Positions 1-5,456 of a stretch of 6,516 nucleotides of DNA are shown one piece after another; within the stretch, counting starts at the first letter, position 1; each line of letters opens with the position of its first letter. A program made the translations under genes and the position numbers. The notes beneath the pieces were generated by a model that saw only the letters and a list, made by a program, of their open reading frames with translations, had not been told where the DNA came from and searched no databases. The DNA comes from CAVTAE01 sp051649365 (GTDB taxonomy: Bacteria; Deinococcota; Deinococci; Deinococcales; Trueperaceae). The stretch spans positions 1-6,516 of the forward strand of contig JBOFGY010000037.1 in assembly GCA_051649365.1 (NCBI GenBank), read 5' to 3'.

Positions 1-247
1 TTCTAACGCTCAAAAAGCATGGCAGGCTAGAACGCTGTCGTTTTCGTTACAGGCTTGACAAACGGAGAGGGCTTATCTTTCAACACGCACTCAATTCCCC
101 ACAGGCTTTACCGTTCATTCGTCTTTTGACGTGTACTTAAAATTACAAAATATAGTTCATTTTGGAATAAACAAAAGACCCACCCCTACACTAATGATTT
201 TTCTTTCTTCTTTTCTCTTATCTCTGCTTCTGATACATTATAGGTTT
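1..247 (+). other. Left-edge leader, no identified gene
   Basis: No recognisable gene lies here. A plus-strand frame is open from position 3 to a TAA at 138-140, giving about 45 Arg-rich residues. It could be the tail of a gene entering from the left, but nothing in it matches a family I know. A second frame from position 2 ends at a TGA at 56-58. A good -35-like TTGACA at 55-60 has no acceptable -10 partner downstream. The hydrophobic stretch encoded in frame ahead of the cupin gene (about 194-247) has no basic residues at its start and no signal-peptidase site, so I treat it as untranslated leader. Confidence 0.3.
126..156 (+). promoter_or_regulatory. Candidate sigma-70 promoter for the cupin gene
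   Basis: A -35-like TTGACG (126-131) is followed after 19 bases by a -10-like TATAGT (151-156, five of six consensus positions). The spacer is two bases longer than ideal, so this is a weak-to-moderate candidate. Transcription would start near 163 and leave a leader of about 85 bases before the ATG at 248. The region around it is AT-rich. I saw no clear operator. Confidence 0.35.
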
Positions 248-1006
248 ATGAATCACTTCGGACATACCAGAACAAGAGTTACAGCTCAACACGCTTTTAT
301 TGCACCCGATGGACACGTCAAAACCACACTGCCAGGTTGGTTAAAAACTCAAGGCATTCTTCTTATTTCACCGCAAATGGGTGCACGGTTTACACAGTAT
401 TTCGCCTTGATGGACGCAGGAGGCGAAGGTGCCATGCCTCTTCCTGGAATTGAACGCTTTATTTTTATCATGGACGGCTCGGTGAATATCACGACGAACT
501 CGAGCACCATCACTTTAGAGCGCAATGACTATATCTATTTACCACCAAATGAAAGCCACACAATTCGCACGGTCAAGCCTGCGAGCTTAAACATTTTTGA
601 GCGGCGGTATATTCCACTTGGTACAGACCTCGAGCGTCCGCCGATTGTCACGGGCAACGAACAAAAACAAAAAGGTGAAAGCTTCTTGGATGACCCTGAT
701 GTGATTGCCAAAAAACTTTTGCCCGACTTGCCTACATTCGATATGGCGGTAAACGCTATGAGCTTTCGCCCTGGCGCAACCCTACCGTTTGCCGAAACAC
801 ATTTTATGGAACACGGCATGGTGATGTTGCGCGGTGGCGGTATTTACCGTCTGAATGATGACTGGTATCCCATTCAAACAGGTGACGTTCTGTGGATGGG
901 GCCGTATTGTCCGCAGTGGTTTGGTGCGCTCGGCAAAGAAGGTTCGACCTATTTACTTTATAAAGAGGCGAACCGTGATGTATTTACGTTTGAAAAGGAA
1001 AACTAG
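248..1006 (+). CDS. allE: (S)-ureidoglycine aminohydrolase, double-cupin family
   Basis: The enzyme releases ammonia from (S)-ureidoglycine to give (S)-ureidoglycolate, a step in purine/allantoin breakdown, and acts as a Mn-dependent cytosolic protein. The 252-residue product has two cupin halves, about residues 35-115 and 168-245. The C-terminal half carries the expected metal ligands Glu183, His185 and His189 in ETHFMEHG, with Gln223 in YCPQWFG. The N-terminal APDGHVKTTLPGW and the final ANRDVFTFEKEN resemble E. coli AllE from memory (about 261 residues). I chose the ATG at 248 because family similarity begins just after it; a weak TAGG sits three bases upstream. A GTG at 131 or ATG at 194 would add an unlikely hydrophobic leader. 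No other allantoin genes are in the window. It converges on the broken gene at 1036-1292, and I saw no terminator between them. Confidence 0.85.
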   Translation: MNHFGHTRTRVTAQHAFIAPDGHVKTTLPGWLKTQGILLISPQMGARFTQYFALMDAGGEGAMPLPGIERFIFIMDGSVNITTNSSTITLERNDYIYLPPNESHTIRTVKPASLNIFERRYIPLGTDLERPPIVTGNEQKQKGESFLDDPDVIAKKLLPDLPTFDMAVNAMSFRPGATLPFAETHFMEHGMVMLRGGGIYRLNDDWYPIQTGDVLWMGPYCPQWFGALGKEGSTYLLYKEANRDVFTFEKEN

Positions 1007-1035
1007 CCCCGTACACTATGGCGGAGATAGATTGG

Positions 1036-1292
1036 CTATAAAAATTCCCTCAAGTTATTCCAGTCCATCAATATGCCCAAGAGATGAATAATTCCAATAC
1101 CTAGAGACATAAGAGAAAAAACAATCTTCCTTATGGGCACAGAAGACAATTTAACTCTCAAAAATATTTGTGGGATCACCGCCAATCCGCGAACAACATA
1201 AACAGTAGTAATACCTATTAAGTAGCTCCATGCTCACTTTGTCAGATTAGAATACTAGCAACACTTCCTATGCCAAAAAGCAAGTTGTCCAT
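1036..1292 (-). pseudogene. Disrupted small membrane-protein gene behind rsmJ
   Basis: Reading the minus strand, an ATG at 1292 lies 8 bases past the rsmJ stop and opens a short frame beginning MDNLLFGIGSVASILI. It stops at a TGA (1244-1242). A second frame, open from 1233 to a TAG at 1038-1036, encodes 65 strongly patterned residues with no ATG at their start. It contains YLIGITTVYVVRGLAVIPQ and FSLMSLGIGIIHLLGILMDW, two likely membrane segments separated by a basic loop (RVKLSSVPIRK), and ends NNLREFL. Together they look like one membrane protein of roughly 85 residues. The first frame ends before the second opens, so a single frameshift cannot join them; at least two lesions or a small deletion are needed. 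I do not recognise the family. Alternatives are two unrelated spurious frames, or use of an internal TTG/GTG start. The remains also account for most of the 294 bases between allE and rsmJ. Confidence 0.5.
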
Positions 1293-1300
1293 AATCCATT

Positions 1301-2020
1301 CTAATAAACATCAAACCTCGTCGTCGTACCGCGCAAAACGAAACTTGGCTTAGCTAGTTCAGGAGCTTTGATAGATCGCTTGATAACAACACGCTTTGTT
1401 GCCTGAGACTTTGCAATCTCAAAAAGTTCTTGCACGTCAACGTCATCTCCAACCACCTCACGAAAAAGCCGCATCTCTTTTCGCTTGGCCGCAGACTTGC
1501 CTGATTCTGGATACATGGGATCAAGATAAATCACTTCAGAGTTTCGATTCTTTAGAAATGTTTTTGCATCCGCGTATTTGGGCTCCATCCTCTTCATTAC
1601 CTCTGCAATCTCTGGGTCAGCTTTAGCATGTTCTAAACCATCACGTAACAACGCAAATACGATAGGCGAACGCTCGAGCATCATCACCTTACAACCCCAT
1701 AAGGCCATGACAAAAGCATCTCCCCCTAACCCTGCTGTGGCATCTAGCACCTGAGGTTTGTTTTTCGCATCTACTGCCCTGGCAATCAAATCCATTGGGC
1801 GGCGCAGGTTTGCAGCATATTTGCGTTTGAGGAGAGAAAAGTCTACATAGACGGGGCCAGTTTTAGAGGCAGTTTCGCGTAGCTCGAGCCTCTCCCCAAC
1901 CACGAGCTGAAGTGGTAACTGGAGCTCGAGTGGCAAGCCTAGTTCTGTTGCCAATGTTTCTGCCTTAGCCTGAAATTCTGGCAATGCTGCAACAACACTA
2001 ACTTTCACACTATTGCTCAC
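1301..2020 (-). CDS. rsmJ: 16S rRNA (guanine-1516-N2)-methyltransferase RsmJ
   Basis: RsmJ methylates N2 of G1516 of 16S rRNA in the small ribosomal subunit, using S-adenosylmethionine. The 239-residue product is close to the E. coli enzyme (about 250). Visible motifs are the SAM-binding loop DATAGLGGDAFV (about residues 93-104), MLERSPIV with the acidic ribose contact, the catalytic-type loop YLDPMYP (about 165-171), KRKEMRLFREVVG, ATKRVVIKR and the C-terminal RFDVY. All match the order in E. coli RsmJ as I remember it. The start is GTG at 2020, just inside an in-frame TAA and preceded by AGG a few bases upstream. A second GTG four codons later is also possible. The gene diverges from gabT. 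The broken membrane-protein frame begins 8 bases after its TAG stop, so the two were probably cotranscribed. Three CTCGAG palindromes fall inside it. Confidence 0.95.
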   Translation of the reverse strand: MSNSVKVSVVAALPEFQAKAETLATELGLPLELQLPLQLVVGERLELRETASKTGPVYVDFSLLKRKYAANLRRPMDLIARAVDAKNKPQVLDATAGLGGDAFVMALWGCKVMMLERSPIVFALLRDGLEHAKADPEIAEVMKRMEPKYADAKTFLKNRNSEVIYLDPMYPESGKSAAKRKEMRLFREVVGDDVDVQELFEIAKSQATKRVVIKRSIKAPELAKPSFVLRGTTTRFDVY

Positions 2021-2047
2021 TGACCTAGCTTAACCGATATACAAGAA

Positions 2048-2095
2048 CCCTAAATCCTGTACCCCACCCCCTGTACCCTTTTGTGATCAGGGGGT
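2048..2095 (-). repeat. G-rich leader with inverted and direct repeats upstream of rsmJ
   Basis: CCTGTACCC occurs twice in direct orientation (2056-2064 and 2070-2078). ACCCCCTG (2066-2073) and CAGGGGGT (2088-2095) form a perfect 8-bp inverted repeat around 14 bases. Read on the rsmJ strand, 2078-2048 contains four tracts of three or more G separated by 4, 1 and 11 bases, the minimum pattern for a loose G-quadruplex. The hairpin and the quadruplex share bases and would compete. It lies 28-75 bases upstream of the rsmJ start, so it may be leader or promoter DNA. I could not assign a sound -35/-10 pair for rsmJ. Any regulatory role is inference. Confidence 0.4.
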
Positions 2096-2205
2096 TCACA
2101 GCCATCAAAACTCATGCTAATCTATAGTAAGAAATTAGTACGTTTTAGATATTGTTCATAAAATTATTTAGCTTTTTGCCTAAAATAATTAAGTTTATAG
2201 CTAAG

Positions 2206-2218
2206 ATTACTTAGTAAT
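2206..2218. promoter_or_regulatory. 13-bp palindrome, candidate operator for gabT
   Basis: ATTACT and AGTAAT are perfect inverted halves around one central T, ending 41 bases before the gabT ATG. The surrounding 2100-2220 stretch is very AT-rich. It also holds an imperfect hairpin, AATTATTTAG (2162-2171) against CTAAAATAATT (2180-2190), and an overlapping CTAAG/CTTAG dyad (2201-2205, 2210-2214). Several TATA-like hexamers occur (TAAAAT 2181-2186, TATAGC 2196-2201, TAATAC 2215-2220), but none has a good -35 at normal spacing, so I do not call a promoter. The palindrome's position suits a repressor or activator site. The cognate protein is unknown. Confidence 0.35.
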
Positions 2219-2259
2219 ACAAAACAGAGATTACCCATAGTGAGCTTCTGGAGGTCATC

Positions 2260-3588
2260 ATGCCAACGTCAAAACAAACAAAGAATCTTGCTCTCGCCCA
2301 ACGCCGCAAAGAAGCGGTTACACCTGCCGCCTACAGCGTCCACCCTTTTTCACCCCAAAAAGCGCAAGGCTCCTATGTTTGGGATGCCGATGGCAATAAA
2401 TATTTGGATTGGTCAGTGGGTATTGCTGTGATGAATATTGGGCATTCACACCCCAAAGTCTTAAAAGCAGTCAAAGCGCAAATTGACGAGTTCCAGCACC
2501 TCTGCTTTGCGGTGGGTATGAACGAAACGTATATCAAAGTGGCTGAAAAACTCAACGCCATTGCACCAGGCCCTTCACCTAAGAAAACCTTTTTAGTCAA
2601 TACAGGTGCTGAAGCTGTCGAGAATGCCGTGAAGATTGCACGGGCTGTCACTGGCCGAACAGGCATCGTGAGTTTCACCCACGCTTTTCACGGGCGCACC
2701 TATATGGCGATGAGCTTAACCGCGAAAGCGAATCCTTACAAAGTCGGTTTCGCTCCGAGAGCGAGCGAGGTTTACCGCGCTGAATATCCTTATGGTTACC
2801 GCTCACTTTACAATGACCGTAAAGATTGGTATCAACATGAATTTAATGGGCTAAAAAATTTAGTTCATAACGTGATTGGCGAAGAAGAAGTTGCGGCATT
2901 TATTGTTGAACCTATTGCCGGCGAAGGTGGGTTTATTCCCGCGCCAGAGGGTTTCTTAAGAGCCTTGCGTGCCTACTGTGATGAAATTGGCGCACTCTGG
3001 ATTGACGACGAAGTGCAAGCCGGCATTGGGCGCACGGGTGCCTGGTGGGCCGTTGACCATTACGGGCTCGAGCCCGACCTCGTTTGCACGGCCAAGGCGT
3101 TATCAAGCGGCTTCCCACTTTCTGCCGTCATTGGCAAAGCCGACATCATGGACAAACTGCAACCAGGAATGCTCGGCTCGACCTTTGGGGGTAATCCTGC
3201 AGGTTGCGCGGCTGCACTCGCTACGCTGCAAACTATTGAAGAAGAAAACTTGCTCGAGCGTGCTTCTGAAATTGGTGCCGTGCTCAAAGACCGCCTGCAA
3301 AAACTCCAAAACCAGCACGAGCAAATCGGCGATGTACGCGGCGTGGGTGCAATGATTGGCATTGAATTTGTCAAAGATGCTGCGAAAACCCCAGACGAGG
3401 ACAGTGTAAAGAAAATCGTCGAGGTTGCAAGAGGCAATGGACTTATCTTGCTGTCTACTGGAACTTACGGCAATGTGATTCGCCTATTGCCGCCTATTAA
3501 TATGAGCGACGCAGAACTTAACAAGGGTATGGAAAAGCTCGAGCAAGCCATCACACACGTGCTAGCAAAACAATACGCTGTAGCTTAG
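2260..3588 (+). CDS. gabT: 4-aminobutyrate aminotransferase (class III, PLP-dependent)
   Basis: GabT transfers the amino group of GABA to 2-oxoglutarate, giving succinate semialdehyde and glutamate; it is a cytosolic PLP enzyme. The 442-residue product (E. coli GabT 426) shows the PLP phosphate loop TGAEAVENAVKIAR (115-128), FHGRT (143-147), the substrate-region Glu217 in VEPIAGEGGF, Asp250 of IDDEVQAGIGRTG contacting the cofactor, Lys279 in CTAKALSSGFPLS forming the Schiff base, Thr308 in GSTFGGNPAG, GDVRGVGAMIGIEF, and Arg408 in VIRLLPP for the carboxylate. Start and ribosome site are clear: GGAGG at 2250-2254, five bases before ATG. Related class III enzymes (5-aminovalerate or other omega-amino acid transaminases) share these motifs, so the exact substrate is inferred. 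No gabD is adjacent; the gene appears monocistronic and ends at a strong terminator. Three CTCGAG sites are in its second half. Confidence 0.9.
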   Translation: MPTSKQTKNLALAQRRKEAVTPAAYSVHPFSPQKAQGSYVWDADGNKYLDWSVGIAVMNIGHSHPKVLKAVKAQIDEFQHLCFAVGMNETYIKVAEKLNAIAPGPSPKKTFLVNTGAEAVENAVKIARAVTGRTGIVSFTHAFHGRTYMAMSLTAKANPYKVGFAPRASEVYRAEYPYGYRSLYNDRKDWYQHEFNGLKNLVHNVIGEEEVAAFIVEPIAGEGGFIPAPEGFLRALRAYCDEIGALWIDDEVQAGIGRTGAWWAVDHYGLEPDLVCTAKALSSGFPLSAVIGKADIMDKLQPGMLGSTFGGNPAGCAAALATLQTIEEENLLERASEIGAVLKDRLQKLQNQHEQIGDVRGVGAMIGIEFVKDAAKTPDEDSVKKIVEVARGNGLILLSTGTYGNVIRLLPPINMSDAELNKGMEKLEQAITHVLAKQYAVA

Positions 3589-3620
3589 ATTTTAGTCTTG
3601 CAACCTGATTCAGACATTTA

Positions 3621-3660
3621 GGTGTGAGCTGGCTGTGCAGCCAGCTCACACCTTTTTCTT
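3621..3660 (+). terminator. Rho-independent terminator of gabT
   Basis: A perfect 15-bp inverted repeat (GGTGTGAGCTGGCTG at 3621-3635, its complement at 3638-3652) with a very tight loop is followed directly by TTTTTCTT (3653-3660). It begins 33 bases after the gabT stop. The minus strand lacks a T-run after the stem, so the site appears to act only in the gabT direction. Confidence 0.9.
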
Positions 3661-3707
3661 CGCCATTGTGAGACGCTACTCGAGGTATCTTTCAGTTTCT
3701 CCATAAC

Positions 3708-3898
3708 TATTTAACCTGAGTTCGGAGTTATGTAGCACAAAGCCTCGAAGCCTACGGCTGAGTACAAGGGGCTACAGCCCCTTGTTGTCCAAACTACGGT
3801 CAGCAGAACAAGGGGCTGTAGCCCCTTGGTTCCGCAGCGAAAGGTGAGCCTTGGAACTTGAAGCGCGACATCTGAAAACTCCGAATTCAGGTTATTTA
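3708..3898. mobile_element. MITE-like element with terminal repeats and target duplication
   Basis: ACCTGAGTTCGGAGTT (3714-3729) and AACTCCGAATTCAGGT (3877-3892) are terminal inverted repeats matching at 15 of 16 positions. They bound a 179-bp segment flanked on both sides by the direct repeat TATTTA (3708-3713 and 3893-3898), the expected trace of insertion. The ends could be shifted by two bases because TA continues the inverted symmetry. The interior has no transposase and no plausible gene, so the element is non-autonomous and would need a transposase supplied in trans. The parent family is not shown by the sequence; ends beginning ACC with a 6-bp duplication would be compatible with IS982-type elements, but this is a guess. 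It sits between the gabT terminator and the 3' end of the small minus-strand gene, and seems to disrupt neither. Confidence 0.8.
3764..3829. repeat. Pair of oppositely oriented hairpins inside the MITE
   Basis: ACAAGGGGCT (3764-3773) and AGCCCCTTGT (3776-3785) form a 10-bp hairpin with a 2-base gap. A second copy at 3808-3828 has arms AAGGGGCT and AGCCCCTT. The second unit is the reverse complement of the first apart from one end base (the 2-base centres AC and GT are also complementary). They are separated by 22 bases. The arrangement resembles REP/BIME pairs or MITE cores that can fold as cruciforms, but none of the coding context of a REP transposase is visible. Neither hairpin is followed by a T-run on either strand, so they are not good terminators. 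Confidence 0.75.
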
Positions 3899-3911
3899 GG
3901 CTGCTTTCCTC

Positions 3912-4117
3912 CTATACTGTCTTAGCGGTATTTACGGTGGGTAAGAGAGGAAGTCTTTGTTGCTTTGCCAAATGTAGCCTAACCAAGACATGGTTGACGG
4001 CTCGAGCAATTTCTAAATGGCTATCAGTATCGTTAAAATCCCCGAAGATAGCCTGAATCATCTTCGATCAAGATGCATTAATTCAGTTACCGAGAAAGGA
4101 ACTGTAGAGACCATCAT
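3912..4117 (-). pseudogene. Small unknown gene split between two frames
   Basis: The minus strand carries ATG at 4117 with a good ribosome site (AAGGA about seven bases upstream). It encodes MMVSTVPFSVTELMHLDRR and stops at TGA (4060-4058). That stop overlaps an ATG (4061-4059) that opens 49 more residues in another frame: MIQAIFGDFNDTDSHLEIAR, then AVNHVLVRLHLAKQQ and a Pro/Leu-rich tail ending NTAKTV, stopping with TAG at 3914-3912. Both parts have the polar/hydrophobic rhythm of real helical protein. The second ATG has no ribosome site of its own, so I favour one original gene of about 68 residues broken by a one-base lesion near 4060. A translationally coupled ATGA pair is the alternative. 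I do not recognise the family. It begins about 30 bases after the NIPSNAP-gene stop, so it was probably in the same transcript. One CTCGAG lies within it in a third reading phase. Confidence 0.5.
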
Positions 4118-4145
4118 CACGTCTTCCTTCTCAGTAAAAAGCGGA

Positions 4146-4418
4146 TCAAGACTTTAACCACCGAAATTCTTGTGCTTTCTGCACATCGGGATCTTGATCC
4201 ACTTGTTGCTGGATACGTTCATAAGCCTCTAAGCTATCGTAAACCCACAACGCTGCAATACGGCTACCATCTTGTGTTTGCCAACGCCCAATTAACCTGG
4301 CACCGTAACGTTGTTGTACAGGTAAAAGATACTCGAGAAAAAACGTGTTGAAGGCTTCTGTTTTTCCAGGCACAATTTTGTACTGACGCAACCGAAATAT
4401 TATAAAGCAAGTATACAA
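4146..4418 (-). CDS. Small NIPSNAP-family protein, dimeric alpha/beta-barrel type
   Basis: NIPSNAP-like proteins are small ferredoxin-fold (dimeric alpha/beta barrel) proteins of mostly unknown function; no enzymatic role can be read here. The family-type opening RLRQYKIVPGKTEAFNTFF is followed by LLPVQQRYGARLIGRW, then RIAALWVYDSLEAYERIQQQ and DPDVQKAQEF, the usual order in short bacterial members of about 100 residues. The start is uncertain. The frame has an in-frame TGA upstream and no ATG or GTG before the conserved region, only TTG at 4418 and another TTG at 4391, and no ribosome site. The TTG at 4418 lies within the T-run of the preceding terminator. A consensus TATAAT occurs at 4404-4399, but without a -35. 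The gene may be leaderless, may start at TTG, or may have lost its original 5' end. The unknown gene at 3912-4117 follows on the same strand. Confidence 0.7.
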   Translation of the reverse strand: MYTCFIIFRLRQYKIVPGKTEAFNTFFLEYLLPVQQRYGARLIGRWQTQDGSRIAALWVYDSLEAYERIQQQVDQDPDVQKAQEFRWLKS

Positions 4419-4446
4419 AAAGTGAGCTAGTTCAAAGCTAGCTCAC
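4417..4446 (-). terminator. Rho-independent terminator of the sulfurtransferase gene
   Basis: On the minus strand, GTGAGCTAG (4446-4438) and CTAGCTCAC (4430-4422) form a perfect 9-bp stem with a 7-base loop, followed by five T (4421-4417). The stem begins 19 bases after the sulfurtransferase stop. It separates that gene from the NIPSNAP gene, whose proposed TTG start overlaps the T-run. Confidence 0.85.
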
Positions 4447-4465
4447 TCAAACGGCACAAAAAATC

Positions 4466-5323
4466 TTACGCGCCTTTTTCAATCGGCACGCCAACGCTGT
4501 TGCCCCACTCTGTCCAAGAGCCATCATAATTTTTGACGTTCTTGTAACCAAGTAGATGCGTCAGCACGAACCAACTGTGACTGCTGCGCTCGGCAATACG
4601 GCAATAAGCAATCACTTCTTTATCAGGTATAACACCCTTGGGTTCGTAAAGAGCTTTAAGTTCATCCGCACTTTTGAACGTGCCATCTGAGTTGACCGTT
4701 GTCGCCCAAGGAATGCTTTGAGCACCAGGAATGTGTCCACCACGCAAGACACCTTCTTGTGGATATTCGGGCATGTGGGTTTTTTCGCCCGAGAACTCCG
4801 CAGGACTACGCACGTCTACGAGTGCGCCTTTGCCTGCTTGAACAAGCTCAAGATGTTTCAACACTTCATCTTTGAAAGCGCGAAGTTTGGAGTCACGTTG
4901 GCCGTGTTTGTAAGTGCCTTTTGGATAACTGGGAATATCGGTTGTCATAGGTTTATTTTCTTGTGTCCACTTGATGCGTCCACCATTCATAAGCTTCAAG
5001 TTTTTGTGACCGCTGTAGCTAAAGAACCAAAACGCATAGGCCGCCCACCAGTTGTTTTTATCACCGTAAAGAACGAGGGTCGTATCGTTCGAAATACCTA
5101 AACGCTCGAAGAGCTTGGCAAGCGCATCGGGCTGAATAAATTCACGAATCGTATCGTCCCACAAATCCATGAGCCAGTCAATTTTTTGTGAACCTGGAAT
5201 ATGACCCGTATCATAAAGCAGCACGTCTTCACAAACGTCGAGAATTTTAAGGTTGGAGTCTTGGTGATGCTCTAAGACCCAATCGGTTGAAACGAGTACA
5301 TCAGGATTTGCATAGTCTGCCAT
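4466..5323 (-). CDS. Thiosulfate sulfurtransferase, two rhodanese domains
   Basis: The enzyme transfers sulfane sulfur from thiosulfate to cyanide or a physiological thiol through a persulfide on cysteine; it is expected in the cytosol, with no signal peptide visible. The 285-residue product has an inactive N-terminal rhodanese domain (about 10-130; DTGHIPGS near residue 38, and YGDKNNWWAA where an active loop would lie, with Asp in place of Cys). It also has an active C-terminal domain (about 150-280) with VDVRSPAEF, RGGHIPGAQSIPW and the six-residue loop CRIAER starting at Cys241. CRxxxR loops fit thiosulfate sulfurtransferases; 3-mercaptopyruvate enzymes usually have CGSGVT. The loop resembles the CRIGERSSHTW form known from actinobacterial SseA/CysA-type proteins. 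I start at ATG 5323 because GGAGG lies eight bases upstream; a longer 12-residue extension lacks such a site. It has a candidate promoter, its own terminator and no CTCGAG site. Confidence 0.9.
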   Translation of the reverse strand: MADYANPDVLVSTDWVLEHHQDSNLKILDVCEDVLLYDTGHIPGSQKIDWLMDLWDDTIREFIQPDALAKLFERLGISNDTTLVLYGDKNNWWAAYAFWFFSYSGHKNLKLMNGGRIKWTQENKPMTTDIPSYPKGTYKHGQRDSKLRAFKDEVLKHLELVQAGKGALVDVRSPAEFSGEKTHMPEYPQEGVLRGGHIPGAQSIPWATTVNSDGTFKSADELKALYEPKGVIPDKEVIAYCRIAERSSHSWFVLTHLLGYKNVKNYDGSWTEWGNSVGVPIEKGA

Positions 5324-5385
5324 TAGTTTTCCTCCATTTGCGTATAGCTCCGCTAGCATATCGCTCTACCCTTGATAGCCCAAGT

Positions 5386-5414
5386 AGTTTACAAGACTTA
5401 TCAATTTTTCACAA
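5386..5414 (-). promoter_or_regulatory. Candidate sigma-70 promoter of the sulfurtransferase gene
   Basis: On the minus strand TTGTGA (5414-5409) and TAAACT (5391-5386) are separated by exactly 17 bases, each matching four of six consensus positions. Transcription would begin near 5379, about 56 bases before the ATG at 5323. It lies between the end of the frameshifted remnant (5457) and the gene, so the sulfurtransferase is likely an independent unit. I saw no operator. Confidence 0.45.
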
Positions 5415-5456
5415 GAGTTGCCCTTTTGAAACCACTTCCTTTTTATCTCTGATCTC

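Noticed and set aside
55..60. Perfect -35 box TTGACA
   Set aside because: No acceptable -10 hexamer lies 16-19 bases downstream.
131..247. N-terminal extension of the cupin protein from GTG 131 or ATG 194, possible signal peptide
   Set aside because: No ribosome site, no basic N-region or cleavage site, and family similarity begins only after the ATG at 248; bacterial relatives are cytosolic.
2082..2100. TGTGA and TCACA halves resembling a CRP site between rsmJ and gabT
   Set aside because: The halves are 9 bases apart instead of the 6 required, so this is not a normal CRP site.
3060..3437. Minus-strand open frames opposite gabT
   Set aside because: They are antisense to intact GabT motifs, and their Ser/Ala/Arg-rich composition reflects the complementary strand.
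3764..3829. Internal MITE hairpins as rho-independent terminators
   Set aside because: Stems are strong, but no T-run follows on either strand.
4058..4075. Programmed -1 ribosomal frameshift joining the two frames of the small gene
   Set aside because: No slippery heptamer of the X XXY YYZ type and no evident downstream structure at the junction; a lesion or coupled ATGA start fits better.
4718..5101. Long plus-strand open frame opposite the sulfurtransferase gene
   Set aside because: It lies fully antisense to a clear two-domain rhodanese gene and has no family features.
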